From NCBI GenBank assembly GCA_024291935.2, contig CM044307.1, forward strand, positions 94,679,461 through 94,743,460: a stretch of DNA of 64,000 nucleotides. The letters are read 5' to 3'. The notes beneath the pieces are model-generated. The model was not told the origin of the DNA and searched no databases. It saw only the letters and a list, made by a program, of their open reading frames with translations. This DNA comes from Okapia johnstoni (lineage: Eukaryota; Chordata; Mammalia; Artiodactyla; Giraffidae). This document shows positions 24,477 to 33,995 of the stretch, piece by piece. How positions within the stretch are numbered: position 1 is the first letter of the stretch; each line of letters starts with the position of its first letter. Both the position numbers and the translations under genes were made by a program.

Positions 24477-24884
24477 CTAGTTTCAAAACAGTAGATATGT
24501 AAATGAAAACCATCTTTCTTCTCACTGCAGAATCCTCTAATATTTTCTGATCCCGTGGAGATTAAAAGCTAAAGTCCCACTGAAACCCTCAAGCCTCTAA
24601 AGGTTCAGCTCCTCCTTTAACACTCTGGTCTCATTTCATACTGCCACTACCTTAACCTTCCTCTGTGCCAGTCTTCTGGCTCCTTGACATTCTGATGCAG
24701 ACCAACTGCCTGGATTGCCCTAGTCTCAGATCTCCATATGAGTTATCTTGCCCATTTCAGGTCTTTGATCAAAGTTCATCTCCTCATGACCTCCCCTTGG
24801 TACTCTATTTAAAATTACAATTTCTCTCACAGTTAGTACAACTCACTGTATTATTTTTCTCCCTATTATTTACTATCAACTATC
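24477..24884 (+). mobile_element. L2 LINE, 3' part resuming after BovB
   Basis: 'taaaagctaaagtcccactg' corresponds to the L2 block before 'atggcctacaaggccc'. 'ttcaggtctttgatcaaagt' corresponds to 'ttcaggtctctgctcaaatg'. Together with 23490-24288 this is one interrupted L2. Confidence 0.75.
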
Positions 24885-25330
24885 ATTTTTTGGAAGTATA
24901 GTTAATAATTTTCAATATCACAGTTTCAGATGTATAATATATAGTGATTCAACTTTTTGCAGATTGTATTCCACTATAAGGTATAATTCCCTGTGCTGTA
25001 CAGTAAGTCTTGTTGCTTTTCTCTTTTATGTATAGCGGTTTGTATCTGTCACTCCCATTCCTCTAGCTAGTTCCTTCCACTTTCCCTCTCTCCTTTGGTA
25101 AACATGTTTGTCTTTTATGTTTGTGATTCTGTTTCTATTTTGTATATACATTCATTTGTATTATTTTGTAGTGTCCACATGTAAGTAGAACCATATCATA
25201 TAGTATTTGTCTTCCTCTGTCTTATTCCACTAAGTATAATATTTTCTCTAGGTCCTTCCACATAGCTGCAAATAGCAATAATTCATTATTTTTTTTAATG
25301 GCTGGGTAACATATCTATATCTATTTTCTA

Positions 25331-25540
25331 GGGCTTCCCAGGTGGTTCAGTGGTAAAGAATCCTCCTGCCAATGGAAGGAGATGCAGGTTTGATCCTTGG
25401 GTCAAGAAAATCCCCTGGAGTAAGAAATGGCAATCCTCTCAGGTATTCTTGCCTGGAAAATTCCATAGACAGAGGAGCTCGGCAGGCTACAGTCCATGAG
25501 GTTGCAGAGTCAGACACGACTGAGTGATTGCACACACGTG
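25331..25540 (+). mobile_element. Bov-tA SINE nested in L1
   Basis: Complete head and body: 'gggcttcccaggtggttcag', 'tggtaaagaatcctcctgcc', the B-box-like 'ggtttgatcc', and the BovA body ending 'gacacgactgagtgattgca'. Confidence 0.93.
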
Positions 25541-25697
25541 CATCTGTTTTCTACATCTGTCTATGTAGATGGATACAGACATAGTGCATCATCTTAACCC
25601 AACAGGGTTAAGGGCACTTGGGTGGCTTCCATGTCTTGGCTATCAAATTGATAAAGAGTGCTGCTATGAACACTGGAGTGAGTGTATTTTTTTGAAA

Positions 25698-25920
25698 TGA
25701 AAGTAAAAGTGAAATCACTCAGTCGTGTCCGACTCTTTGCAACTCCATGGACTATAGGCCACCAGGCTCCTCTCTCCACGGAATTCTCCAGGTAAGAATA
25801 CTGGAGTAGGTTGCCATTCTCCTCTCCAGGAGAATGAACCCAGAGATTGACCCAGAGATTGAACCTGGGTCTCCTGCTTTGCAGGCAGATGCTTTATAGT
25901 CTTAGCCAACAGGGAAGCCC
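25698..25920 (-). mobile_element. Bov-tA SINE nested in L1
   Basis: Inverted full-length Bov-tA from 'gtaaaagtgaaatcactcag' to 'agccaacagggaagcccc'. It carries a private 12-bp tandem duplication of 'acccagagattg' (25838-25849 and 25850-25861). TTTTTGAA-like sequence on both sides is a probable target-site duplication. Confidence 0.93.
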
Positions 25921-26011
25921 CATCTTTTTGAATTAGCGTTTTTATTTTTCTAGATGTATATCCAGGAGTGGAATTGCAGGATGTTGAGTAGCTATGTTGA
26001 ATATCTTTTTA

Positions 26012-26208
26012 TTGGCTTTCCTGGTGGCTCAGAGGGTAAAGCAATGAGGGAGACCTGGGTTTGATCCCTGGGTCGGGAAGATCCCCTGAAGAAGGAAATG
26101 GCAACCCACTTCAGTATTCTTGCCTGGAGAATCCCATGGATGGAGGAGCCCAGTGGGTTACAGTCCATGGGGTCAAAAAGAGTCAGACACGACTGAGCAA
26201 TTTCACTT
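26012..26208 (+). mobile_element. Bov-tA SINE nested in L1
   Basis: Head 'ggctttcctggtggctcaga', B-box-like 'ggtttgatccctgggtcggg', and body to 'gacacgactgagcaatttca'. About 8 bp of the head is missing between 'gggtaaag' and 'caatgagggag'. Confidence 0.93.
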
Positions 26209-26609
26209 TACGGCCATCTTTATGCCTTCTTTGGAGAAATGTCTATTTAGGTCTGCCCATTTTTTGATTGGGTTCCTTGTTTTCTTGATATTGAGTTTCA
26301 TGAGCTATTTGTATGCTTTGGAGATTAATCACTTGTTGGTTGCTTCATCTGCAAATATTTTCTCCCATTCTATGGGTTGTCTTTTCATTTTGTTTATGGT
26401 TTCCTTTGCTGTGAAAAGGGAGTTTATTTAGGTCCCATTTTTTTATTTTTGTTTTTATTTCCATTACTCTAGGAGACGGATAGAAAAAGATATTGCTGCA
26501 ATTTATGTCAAAGAGTATTCTGCATATATTTTCCTCAAAGTTTTATAATATCTGGTTTTACATTCAGGTCTTTAATCCATTTTGAGTTTATTTTTGATGT
26601 GTACACAGT

Positions 26610-26826
26610 GCTGTATTAAAACAGTTAACCAACAAGGACCTACTGTGTAGTACAGGGAACTCTATTCAATACCTTGCAGTAACATAAATAGGAAAATAAT
26701 TTTTTAAAAATGAATACATGTATATGTATAATGGAATCATTTTGCTGTACACCTGAAACCAACACATTGCTAATCAATTATACTCCAATATAAAGTAAAA
26801 TTTTGAAAAAGCCAAAAAAATAAAAT
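26610..26826 (+). mobile_element. LINE-1 3' UTR, sense
   Basis: 'aaggacctactgtgtagtac', 'ggaatcattttgctgtacac' and 'attatactccaatataaagt', ending in an A-rich tract. It abuts the antisense L1, and both contain the 'cctactgta..gcacaggg' block. Confidence 0.85.
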
Positions 26827-27447
26827 TCATGAATTAAATTAAGCTAAAAAGAGCAAAAGGGAACAACAGTACAATCCAGAAATAACTAAGGGAAGTCTTA
26901 AACAGAATACAAATAAAAATTAATATTATTTGTTGCCATAGCAACAAATACAGTAACAAGAAATGTATAGATTTGATCAACAGAAAGACAGTCTGGTTCA
27001 TTAAGGATTCATAAAATCGTCAAGTAATTGGCAATTCACAGAGAAATGAATCACACATAAATATTAGGAATGAGAAAGTGAATGTTTTATAGAAGTAGCA
27101 GGATTTTAAAAATTAAATATTAATGCTATATGCAAGTATATGCCAAAAATTTTCAAATTTTATATTAAAAGATGGTTTTAACTTAGGCATGCAAGAGATA
27201 AAGGAAATAAATTAAAAGATATGAATGCTATCAAAGAAAACAAGAATCTACTGAGAGTTATTCTGGAGTCAGAGGGGTAGAAATGTCAAAGGAGAACGTT
27301 CATCAGTGTTTACTGTCAGGTAAAATTCAAGTAGTCAAGAGTTCCATAAATGATTAGATTTGGCAATTTGAAATTGCTTGCAACACTGAATATCCCTTTG
27401 TGCTGTCAGTAATGGTGGGTTTTTGAGGGTTTACAAACTTGAACCTA
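26827..27447. other. AT-rich sequence, nothing identified
   Basis: No gene or repeat recognised. Confidence 0.5.
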
Positions 27448-27721
27448 GGGCAATGGCACTCCGCTCTAGTACTCTTGCCTGGAAAATCCCATGGATGGAG
27501 GAGCCTGGTAGGCTGCAGTCCATGGGGTCGCGAAGAGTCAGACACGACTAAGCGACTTCTCTTTCACTTTTCCCTTTCATGCACTGGAGAAGGAAATGGC
27601 AACCCACTCCAGTGTTCTTGCCTGGAGAATCCCAGGGACGGCGGAGCCTGGTGGGCTGCCGTCTATGGGATCGCACAGAGTTGGACATGACTGAAGCGAC
27701 TTAGCAGCAGCAGGAGCAGCA
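27448..27721 (+). mobile_element. Bov-A2 SINE (two BovA units)
   Basis: Two BovA units with the 'tctctttcac..cctttcatgcactgg' linker and an (AGC)n tail interrupted by AGG. No target-site duplication is evident. Open frames across it are SINE artefacts. Confidence 0.95.
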
Positions 27722-27842
27722 GACCCTTGGTGTGCCTTAGAAGGAATTACCCTACAAAATGCGTGGCCTTAATGTGTGGTGGTGTATGGCAGTTACACCA
27801 AAATTTAAAAAAAAATGCTTTATATTTAAAAAGTAATAAAAA
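27722..27842. other. Unassigned short spacer
   Basis: AT-rich sequence between SINEs. Confidence 0.4.
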
Positions 27843-28200
27843 TGCTATATATTAATAGTTTTCTTTTTAATTTTATTCATTTGGCTGTGCTGGACCTTCG
27901 TTGCTGCGTGGATTTTTTTCTCTAATTGTCGCGAGCAGGGGCTACTCTCTAGTTGCAGCGCTCAGGCTTCTGACTGCAGTGGTTTCTCTTGTTTCGAAAG
28001 TACAGGCTCTAGGGCTTCAGTAGTTGTGGCACGTGGGCTCAGTAGTTGCCGATCCCCTGCTCTAGAGCAAAGCCTCAGTAGTTGTGGTGCAGGGGTTTAG
28101 TTGCTCCAGGGCATGTGGGATCTTCCTGGACCAGGGATCGAATCCGTGTCTCTTGTGAATTCTTTACCTCTGATCCACCAGTGAAGACCTGCTATATATT
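27843..28200 (-). mobile_element. CHR-type SINE, near full length, with target-site duplication
   Basis: Inverted element with the family's successive 'agtagttgtggcacgtgggc' and 'cagtagttgtggtgcagggg' blocks, the 'ggatcttcctggaccaggga' segment and the tRNA-like head ending 'gatccaccagtgaagacc'. The 11-bp TGCTATATATT flanks it at 27843-27853 and 28190-28200, so the insertion is 27854-28189 (336 bp). Confidence 0.9.
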
Positions 28201-28289
28201 TTATATCAACCTAGGTTAAAGAGTAAAATGCTGATAAAGTATCTCATAAGCACATAGAAAATGCAAAAGATTCACACCTAAGTATCCAC
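28201..28289. other. Unassigned short spacer
   Basis: No feature recognised. Confidence 0.4.
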
Positions 28290-29041
28290 AGTGCATCAGT
28301 TCAGTTCAGTTCAGTTCAGTCGCTCAGTCGTGTCCGATGCTTCTAGACCCCTGAACTGCAGCATGCCAGGCTTCGCTGTCCTTCACTACCTTCTACAGTT
28401 TGCTCATACTCACGTCCATTGAGTTGATGATGCCATCCAACCATCTCATCCTCTGTCATCCCCTTCTCCACCTGTCCTCAATCCCTCCCAGCATCAGGGT
28501 CTTTTCCAATGAGTTAGCTCTTCGCATCAGGTGGCCAAAGTACTGGAGTTTCAGCTTCAGCATCAGTCCTTCCAATGAACATCCAGGATTGATCTCCTTT
28601 AGGATGGACTGGTTGGATCTCCTTGTAGTCCAAGGGACTCTCAAGAGTCTTCTCCAACACCACAATTCAAAAGCATCAATTCTTTGGCGCTCAGCTTTCT
28701 TTACCGTCCAACTCTCACATCCATACATGACTACTGGAAAAACCATAGCCTTGACTAGAGGGACCTTTGTTGGCAAAGAAATGTTTCTGCTGTTTAATAT
28801 GCTATCTAGGTTGGTCATAACCTTCCTTCCAAGGAGTAAGTGTCTTTTAATTTCATGGCTGCAATCACCATCTGCAGTGATTTTGGAGTCCCCAAAAATA
28901 AAGTCTCCCACTGTTTCCACTGTTTCCCCATCTATTTGCCATGAAGTGATGGGACCAGATGCCATGATCTTAGTTTTCTTAATGTTGAGCTTTAAGCCAA
29001 CTTTTTCACTCTCCTCTTTCACTTTCATCAAGAAAGTGCAT
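28290..29041 (-). mobile_element. BovB LINE, 738-bp 3' fragment with short target-site duplication
   Basis: Inverted BovB from the pentamer tail (AGTTC repeats from 28299) to the middle of ORF2. AGTGCAT flanks it at 28290-28296 and 29035-29041. It holds the 191-codon ORF2 remnant listed separately. Confidence 0.95.
28456..29031 (-). pseudogene. BovB ORF2 C-terminal remnant, 191 codons
   Basis: This open frame encodes part of the C-terminal half of the BovB ORF2 reverse-transcriptase protein, downstream of the catalytic YADD motif. Recognisable blocks are EKVGLKLNIKKTKIMASGPI near residue 10, DFIFGDSKITADGDCSHEIK near 45, and MVFPVVMYGCESWTVKK near 95. The endonuclease and RT catalytic core are absent through 5' truncation. 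The frame stops at a TGA (28456-28458) where BovB normally has CGA (Arg), consistent with CpG decay. Related sequence continues in frame after the stop. Not a host gene, and no RT activity is expected. Confidence 0.92.
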
Positions 29042-29692
29042 ATATTCCAATAATATCCACTCTTCTGATTCTCAGAAATACACTAGTGGACATTATATTT
29101 CTTATCAACTTATAGTGAAGATATCAAGCCTTATAACTATGTGGATTATTTTCAGTTCACCAAAAATTAACACCTCAAAAAATATTAACACCTCTTCTGA
29201 AAGTATACATTCAGTGACAGTGTCAAAAGCTCTTTAAAAATGAGATATAACTACTCTATTTTAAAAGTTCTACTATACTTCAAATATTTCCAATCCTTAT
29301 TATCAATTTCATTTTCAGCTGTTTCTTCATCTTCAATACCTACTTGTTTTTTCAGATTCATAAAATTGTGTCACAAAATGCGTCTTTATTCTAAATAAAT
29401 AGTTGAAGGTCAAATTATTTTAGAATCAATATTACCCTAAATCAACAATTTATAGAAACAAATTACAAGTATTAGAAACATAATCACTTTTTGACAAATA
29501 ATTGACACATTGTATTGTATTGAGTTCACATATGTGAATACAAATCACACTGGAAGAGAGAATTTTTAATTAGACTTTTTATTTTACTAGATCATTTTCC
29601 CTGGAAATCACCTGTGACTGGTGCAATCTCATCCTTTTGAGAATTCCACTACAAAGTCTTTTTTTTTTTAATTTTTATTTTTAAGTATATCT
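29042..29692. other. AT-rich sequence, nothing identified
   Basis: Contains a T run near 29660. No gene or repeat recognised. Confidence 0.5.
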
Positions 29693-29997
29693 AGAGGAAT
29701 GCAGAGGAGAAGGCAATGGCACCCCACTGTAGTACTCTTGCCTGAAAAATCCCGTGGACGGAGGAGCCTGGTGGGCTGCAGTCCATGGGGTCGCTGAGAG
29801 TCGGACACGACTGAGCGACTTCACTTTCACTTTTCCCTTTCATGCACTGGAGAAGGAAATGGCAACCCACTCCAGTATTCTTGCCTGGAGAATTCCAGGG
29901 ACGGCGGAGCCTGGTGGGCTGCTGTCTATGGGTTCGCACAGAGTCGGACACGACTGAAGCGACCTAGCAGCAGCAGCAGCAGCAGAGGAATGCAGAG
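29693..29997 (+). mobile_element. Bov-A2 SINE with 14-bp target-site duplication
   Basis: Two BovA units with an intact linker and (AGC)6-type tail. The perfect AGAGGAATGCAGAG repeat flanks the element at 29693-29706 and 29984-29997, making this the clearest insertion in the window. Confidence 0.97.
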
Positions 29998-30396
29998 AAA
30001 TCTTTTTATTACCTATATCTATTCCCTAGATATCTAACATAAGTAGCTTCAATCTTTTAGGACTTGTGCTATCCATGTAGTTTACAATATCATTATGCTA
30101 GCTTCCTAAAATGATATATTTGGGTTATTTCAGAAGAAGAGTTCAAAGTCAAGATGCATTAGATTACAAAGAATATCAGAAAATTGGAAGACAATGAAAC
30201 TGACATTCAGTATGAACTAGGAACTAACAGGAAATCTAGTGGTTGGACAGCAGTTCTCATAACCCAGCAGCATTTCTGGCAGTTGGCCTTAAAGGATGAA
30301 ATTTCAACAGATGTTACTGAGATGAGGAAGGCATCTCATGTGTTAGGAAGTATTGGAGTACTGTACTGAGTCCATCCTGAGGGACTTTGTTTCATT
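29998..30396. other. Unassigned sequence
   Basis: A 61-codon open frame at 30184 has no recognisable domain and no supporting context. Confidence 0.5.
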
Positions 30397-30408
30397 TTGT
30401 TGTTGATG

Positions 30409-30587
30409 CATAACAAATTAAGCTTTCCTGCTGGCTCAAATGGTAAAGAATCTGCTTGCAATGCCAGAGAAATGTGAGTTCGATCCCTGGTTCGGGAAGA
30501 TCCCTTGGAGAAGGGAATGGCTACCCACTCCAGGGTTATCCATGGGTTTCCCAGGTGGTGCTAGTGGTAAAGTGCCATAACAAATTA
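30409..30587 (+). mobile_element. Bov-tA SINE, dimer-type, with target-site duplication
   Basis: The 12-bp CATAACAAATTA flanks it at 30409-30420 and 30576-30587. Inside is a Bov-tA head and partial body with B-box-like 'gttcgatcc', breaking off at 'cccactccag' and followed by the start of a second head ('gggtttcccaggtggtgcta'). The second unit is only about 35 bp long. Confidence 0.93.
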
Positions 30588-30605
30588 TTCCCCCCAAATC
30601 CATTA

Positions 30606-30810
30606 GTTTAAACCAGGGATACCCAACCCCTGGGCTGTTAAGAACCAGACCACACAGCAGGAGGTGAGCAGCAGGCAAAGAGAGCAAAGCTTCATCTGTT
30701 GCTCTCCATCACTCACATTACTACCTGAACCATCTCCCCTTCTTTAATGGAAAAATTATCTACCACAAAATTGTCCTGGTGCCAAAGATTTGAGGACCAC
30801 TCATTTAAAC
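30606..30810. mobile_element. hAT-type non-autonomous DNA transposon, 189 bp
   Basis: The element at 30614-30802 has short imperfect terminal inverted repeats ('cagggatacccaac' against the reverse of 'gatttgaggaccactc'). The 8-bp target repeat is GTTTAAAC / ATTTAAAC at 30606-30613 and 30803-30810, with one mismatch. Interior motifs 'cacacagcaggaggtgagca' and 'ctggtgccaaagatttg' match a common mammalian hAT relic whose family name I cannot fix. It encodes nothing. Confidence 0.85.
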
Positions 30811-31367
30811 AACAAGCCTCTATTTGGCTTGTTGCTTTTGTCTTTGTCTCATCTAGGTGATTCTGCTATCAGGGCTAGACTTCACTGACCTCACTTGAGC
30901 TCATCCAGGCATCTATAGTCAGCTAATAGTTTGGTTGGTTAGGGCTGGTCTAGAGGGGCCTCACTCATGTTTAATCTTAGGTCAGCTGTCAGATGGGACA
31001 ATGTAGATGACTAGACTAGCTGTTTTGCAGCATCTTGTAGGCTATTCACAAGATGATATCAGGGTATAGAGAGAATAGAAGCAAGCAAGGTCTCCTGAAA
31101 CCTGGATTTTAAATTGGCAAACTGTCACTTCTAGGACATTCTATTTGACAAAATAAATCTCAAGGTGGAAAATAGTATTTACATCTTGATGAAAGGAGTG
31201 GCAGGATCACACAGAAAAAGGTGTGAAGCCAGAGGGTGAACATTTGCAACCATGTAGCAATCATTTTATCACAGATAATGAACTGCAAATTAAGTTTTGC
31301 GGTATGATTGAGTAATGAAAAGTTGTTCCATCCTTCCATATCTAGAAATATGCATAATTAGAATTGT

Positions 31368-31606
31368 TATTGAGATTGTGCACATGTGCTCATTTGTGTC
31401 CAACTTTTTGTGACTCTATGGACTGTAGCCCACCAGGCTCCTCTATCAATGGGATTTTCCAGGCCAGAATACTGGAGTGGATTGCCATTTCCTTCTCCAG
31501 GGGATCTTCCTGAACCAGGGATTGAACCCGGGTCTCCTGCATCTCCTGCATTGGGCAGGCAGATTCTTTACCACTGAGCCACCTGAGAAGCCTCTATTGA
31601 GATTGT
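31368..31606 (-). mobile_element. Bov-tA SINE with target-site duplication
   Basis: The 12-bp TATTGAGATTGT flanks the element at 31368-31379 and 31595-31606. Inverted body and head are complete ('accagggattgaacccgggt', 'tttaccactgagccacctga'). A 9-bp 'catctcctg' repeat lies within the head. Confidence 0.96.
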
Positions 31607-32539
31607 AGGGCAGGAAAAAAAAACTTTCCTCTATTCTCCTTAGCTCTTTTGGATGGACGAAGAATTATGGGAACATACATAATGAGAGAAAATTAAATTA
31701 CATAAATATGAAGGTTCCATAAGAATATGAAACCTAAAGACAAGTTGGGCAATTGAAGCTTATATGCCATTTGAGAGAAGGAGAAGTGGGTAGGGGTTTG
31801 GGACTTCAAAGAGAAGGAAGTCAGTTTACATGGTAATAATCATAATAAACTGTTTAATAAACAAATATCTACTATGCCACACAGAGACAAAAGAACAAAG
31901 AGAGAACTTTGGTCTTCAGGCCCTGCCGAATTCCACCGATCATACCTAATCCATATTCTTTGTAGATATCCCTGGTGATATAGTTCTTTCTGGGTCAGCC
32001 CTTTCATCTAAATTATTTTGGATAGTTAAGAGAGAGTTTAAAAAAAGAAAACTTCCACAGTCTTCTGTTTCTTATAAATGATCAGCTTAAAATAATGCTA
32101 ATGCCAAAGAGAAACATATTGGAAGTGGCAAATTTTGCTTCACTATGAGATTAACATAGACTGAAAATGGGGATAAACTGAAGGTGTAAAAAGTAGTAGC
32201 TATATTCAAATATACATTAATACGATAATGAAATCTTGAATTTAATTTGTACTTAAACTAAATAGAAAAGCTGAGTTGTAAAAGTATAATTGACCTTGAG
32301 ACTTCCACATAAGAAGAGAAAATAAAATCACTTCTGAGCTCTTGCCCTTGGGATTGTGCAGATGTTCCAAACATAATAGTCAAAAAGAAAGAATATAGTT
32401 TTGAACAAAATGTAGTGAGACTGGGTCACACAGCATTTGATATTTTTCCCCTTTGATGTGAGGAAAAAGTGGAATTCCTATTAGATATCATCATCATCAG
32501 TTAGTATCATAACACTGGAATTCCTTTACAAAGAGTACG
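31607..32539. other. AT-rich sequence, nothing identified
   Basis: No gene or repeat recognised. Confidence 0.5.
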
Positions 32540-32700
32540 GTCCTCCTACAAACTTACATTTACTCATATTTCCTTGCCTTTGATGCCTTATCTCTGCATG
32601 GGAAATTCATCCCTTCTATTTGTGAGCTTTTCAATCAGTCTTCTTCAGGATATGCTCCTGAAGACTTTCAAAATTATATTATCCTCTGGAAGGAAACTAA
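32540..32700 (+). mobile_element. Possible L2 fragment
   Basis: 'tccttgcctttgatgcctta' to 'tatgctcctgaagactttca' resembles the L2 stretch on tumbling pyrimidine-rich 3' sequence. Weak. Confidence 0.35.
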
Positions 32701-33040
32701 ATCTGTGAACTCATAGATTGAGGAAGAGCTAAAATATTCTCAAAACATATAGAATTTTCTTCTGCTAGAATTTCTCCATTTTTTTAAACAATTTTTAAAT
32801 AACTACATTTAGAGCCAGTAAACCTCTTTCTTTTTATTAACCTGTACTCCTTCCACAAGCACTGTATCTTATCTTTTATCTATTGATGTCTTGAAATAAG
32901 CATTTTTTTCCTTGAATTAGCTCATGCTTACCTTAATTTATATACTGTTTTCTTAAAGAACCCTAAATTCAGTTTTCCTTAAGTATTTGATCATGTTAAA
33001 AAATAGTACCTATCATTTATTGAGTGGTTTCTGTTACAAG
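32701..33040. other. Unassigned sequence
   Basis: No feature recognised. Confidence 0.45.
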
Positions 33041-33350
33041 GATATTATGAGTTAAATTGTGGACACTTTAAATTCATATCTTATAGTCCTAACCACTAGT
33101 ACCCGAGAAAGTGACCTTATTTGGAAATAGGGTTGTTGCAGATATAAGGATAAGGATATATTAGGATAAGCTTATTAAGATGGGCCCTAATCCAACATAA
33201 CTGTGCTCTTATAAAAATAAGATAGGATACAGAGAGAATGTCATATAAAGATGAAGACAGAGATCTACGTGCCAAGGAATAATAGGTTTCCAGAAAGCCA
33301 GCAGAATCTAGGGGAGAGGAATGGAACAGATTCTCCCTCATCATCCTCAT
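33041..33350 (+). mobile_element. Old LTR-like repeat
   Basis: 'gtcctaaccactagtacccg', 'gtgaccttatttggaaatag', 'gggccctaatccaacataac' and 'ggaatggaacagattctccc' are blocks of a widespread mammalian non-autonomous LTR (MLT1-like in my judgement). It contains no viral genes. The minus-strand open frame across it is chance. Confidence 0.6.
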
Positions 33351-33573
33351 AAGGGATTGTCTTTACGACCATAACATATAACTATATAACATAAATAAAT
33401 ATAATCCTACTTAATGTCCAGCTTGCTGCATTGCAAAATTCAGACTCTGGAATGCAACATCAACTCTTTTCATAGTCTCCAGCCCACAAGCCACTCTTAC
33501 ATATTTTGCCTGTGCCAGCCCTTAGCATTGTGTAAGCAATTCCTCAAAATAAGTATCTCTATTTAATAGAGAG

Positions 33574-33650
33574 GTAGATAGACAGATAGACACGGATATT
33601 CTAGATAGATAAGAATCTATCTATCATTCGATTTATCTATGTCTATAGTT
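33574..33650. repeat. Imperfect GATA/TATC microsatellite
   Basis: GATA units switch to TATC units midway, giving local self-complementarity. It belongs to the surrounding old repeat. Confidence 0.85.
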
Positions 33651-33652
33651 GT

Positions 33653-33777
33653 TGCTGTTTAGTCACTAAGTCATATCTGATTCTTTGCAACCACATGGAC
33701 TGCAACCTGCCAGGCTCCTCTGTCCAAGGGATTTCCCAAGCTAGAATACTGGAGTGGGTTGCCATTTCCTTCTCCAA
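33653..33777 (-). mobile_element. BovA SINE fragment
   Basis: Inverted BovA body ('ggactgcaacctgccaggct', 'tactggagtgggttgccatt'). Similar 'atgtctatag' and 'atgtctgtag' sequences on either side are a likely target-site duplication with one mismatch. Confidence 0.88.
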
Positions 33778-33879
33778 TGTCTGTAGAGATAGATCTTACT
33801 ACTTCTGTTTCTCTGGAGAACCCAGAGTAATACAAAGAACTTATGCAACAGCTTAGCAAGGAAGTCCCAACTGCTCTTA

Positions 33880-33995
33880 TTTCACATATAATACTACTGA
33901 TAAATTTAGTAACTTGCCCAAGGTCACACAGCTTACAGGTGACCAAAAAAGAGGCAGACTCAAGTCTCCGAGTCTATACCCATTATTTTAGGTAT
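33880..33995 (-). mobile_element. MIR SINE fragment
   Basis: 'aacttgcccaaggtcacaca' is the best-conserved inverted MIR core and is intact here. Flanking sequence is diverged. Confidence 0.8.

Larger units (their letters stand above)
24885..26609 (-). mobile_element. LINE-1, antisense: 3' UTR and ORF2 3' region, split by three SINEs
   Basis: Antisense L1 in order: 3' UTR ('ataattccctgtgctgtaca'), then the ORF2 end region ('atagctgcaaatagcaataa', 'gcttccatgtcttggctatc', 'gccttctttggagaaatgtc', 'ggttgtcttttcattttgtt', 'ggtctttaatccattttgag'). Bov-tA insertions at 25331, 25698 and 26012 interrupt it, and the L1 resumes after each. It is 5' truncated near 26609. The ORF2 frame is destroyed. Confidence 0.88.
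30397..31310 (+). mobile_element. Old mammalian interspersed repeat carrying two nested insertions
   Basis: Starts 'gttgttgatgcataacaaat' and continues, after two insertions, with 'ttaaacaacaagcctctatt', 'aggtgattctgctatcaggg', 'ctgtcacttctaggacattc' and 'catcttgatgaaaggagtgg'. I recognise this as a common ancient repeat in mammals, probably an LTR-type element, but cannot name the family. The edges are approximate. Confidence 0.6.
33440..33835 (+). mobile_element. Old repeat end with GATA tract, split by a SINE
   Basis: 'ttcagactctggaatgcaac' and 'gtgtaagcaattcctcaaaa', then a GATA microsatellite, then 'acttctgtttctctggagaa' and 'cccagagtaatac'. This is the 3' end of a common mammalian LTR-like repeat ('ggttctgtttctctggagaaccctgactaatac' type, motif known from memory). 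A BovA SINE sits between the GATA tract and the terminal block. Confidence 0.6.

Noticed and set aside
24885..26826. Single L1 with twin-priming inversion
   Set aside because: Both arms contain the same 3' UTR block, which one twin-primed insertion would not produce.
28400..29053. 217-codon open frame on the plus strand
   Set aside because: Antisense to the BovB at 28297-29034, as for the previous case.
641..29989. (AGC)n tracts at 641, 2936, 14161, 27703 and 29967 as independent microsatellites
   Set aside because: Each is the tail of a Bov-A SINE, so they were recorded with those elements. They could still serve as length markers.
33041..33835. Provirus or intact endogenous retrovirus
   Set aside because: Only LTR-like non-coding sequence is visible, with no gag, pol or env similarity nearby.
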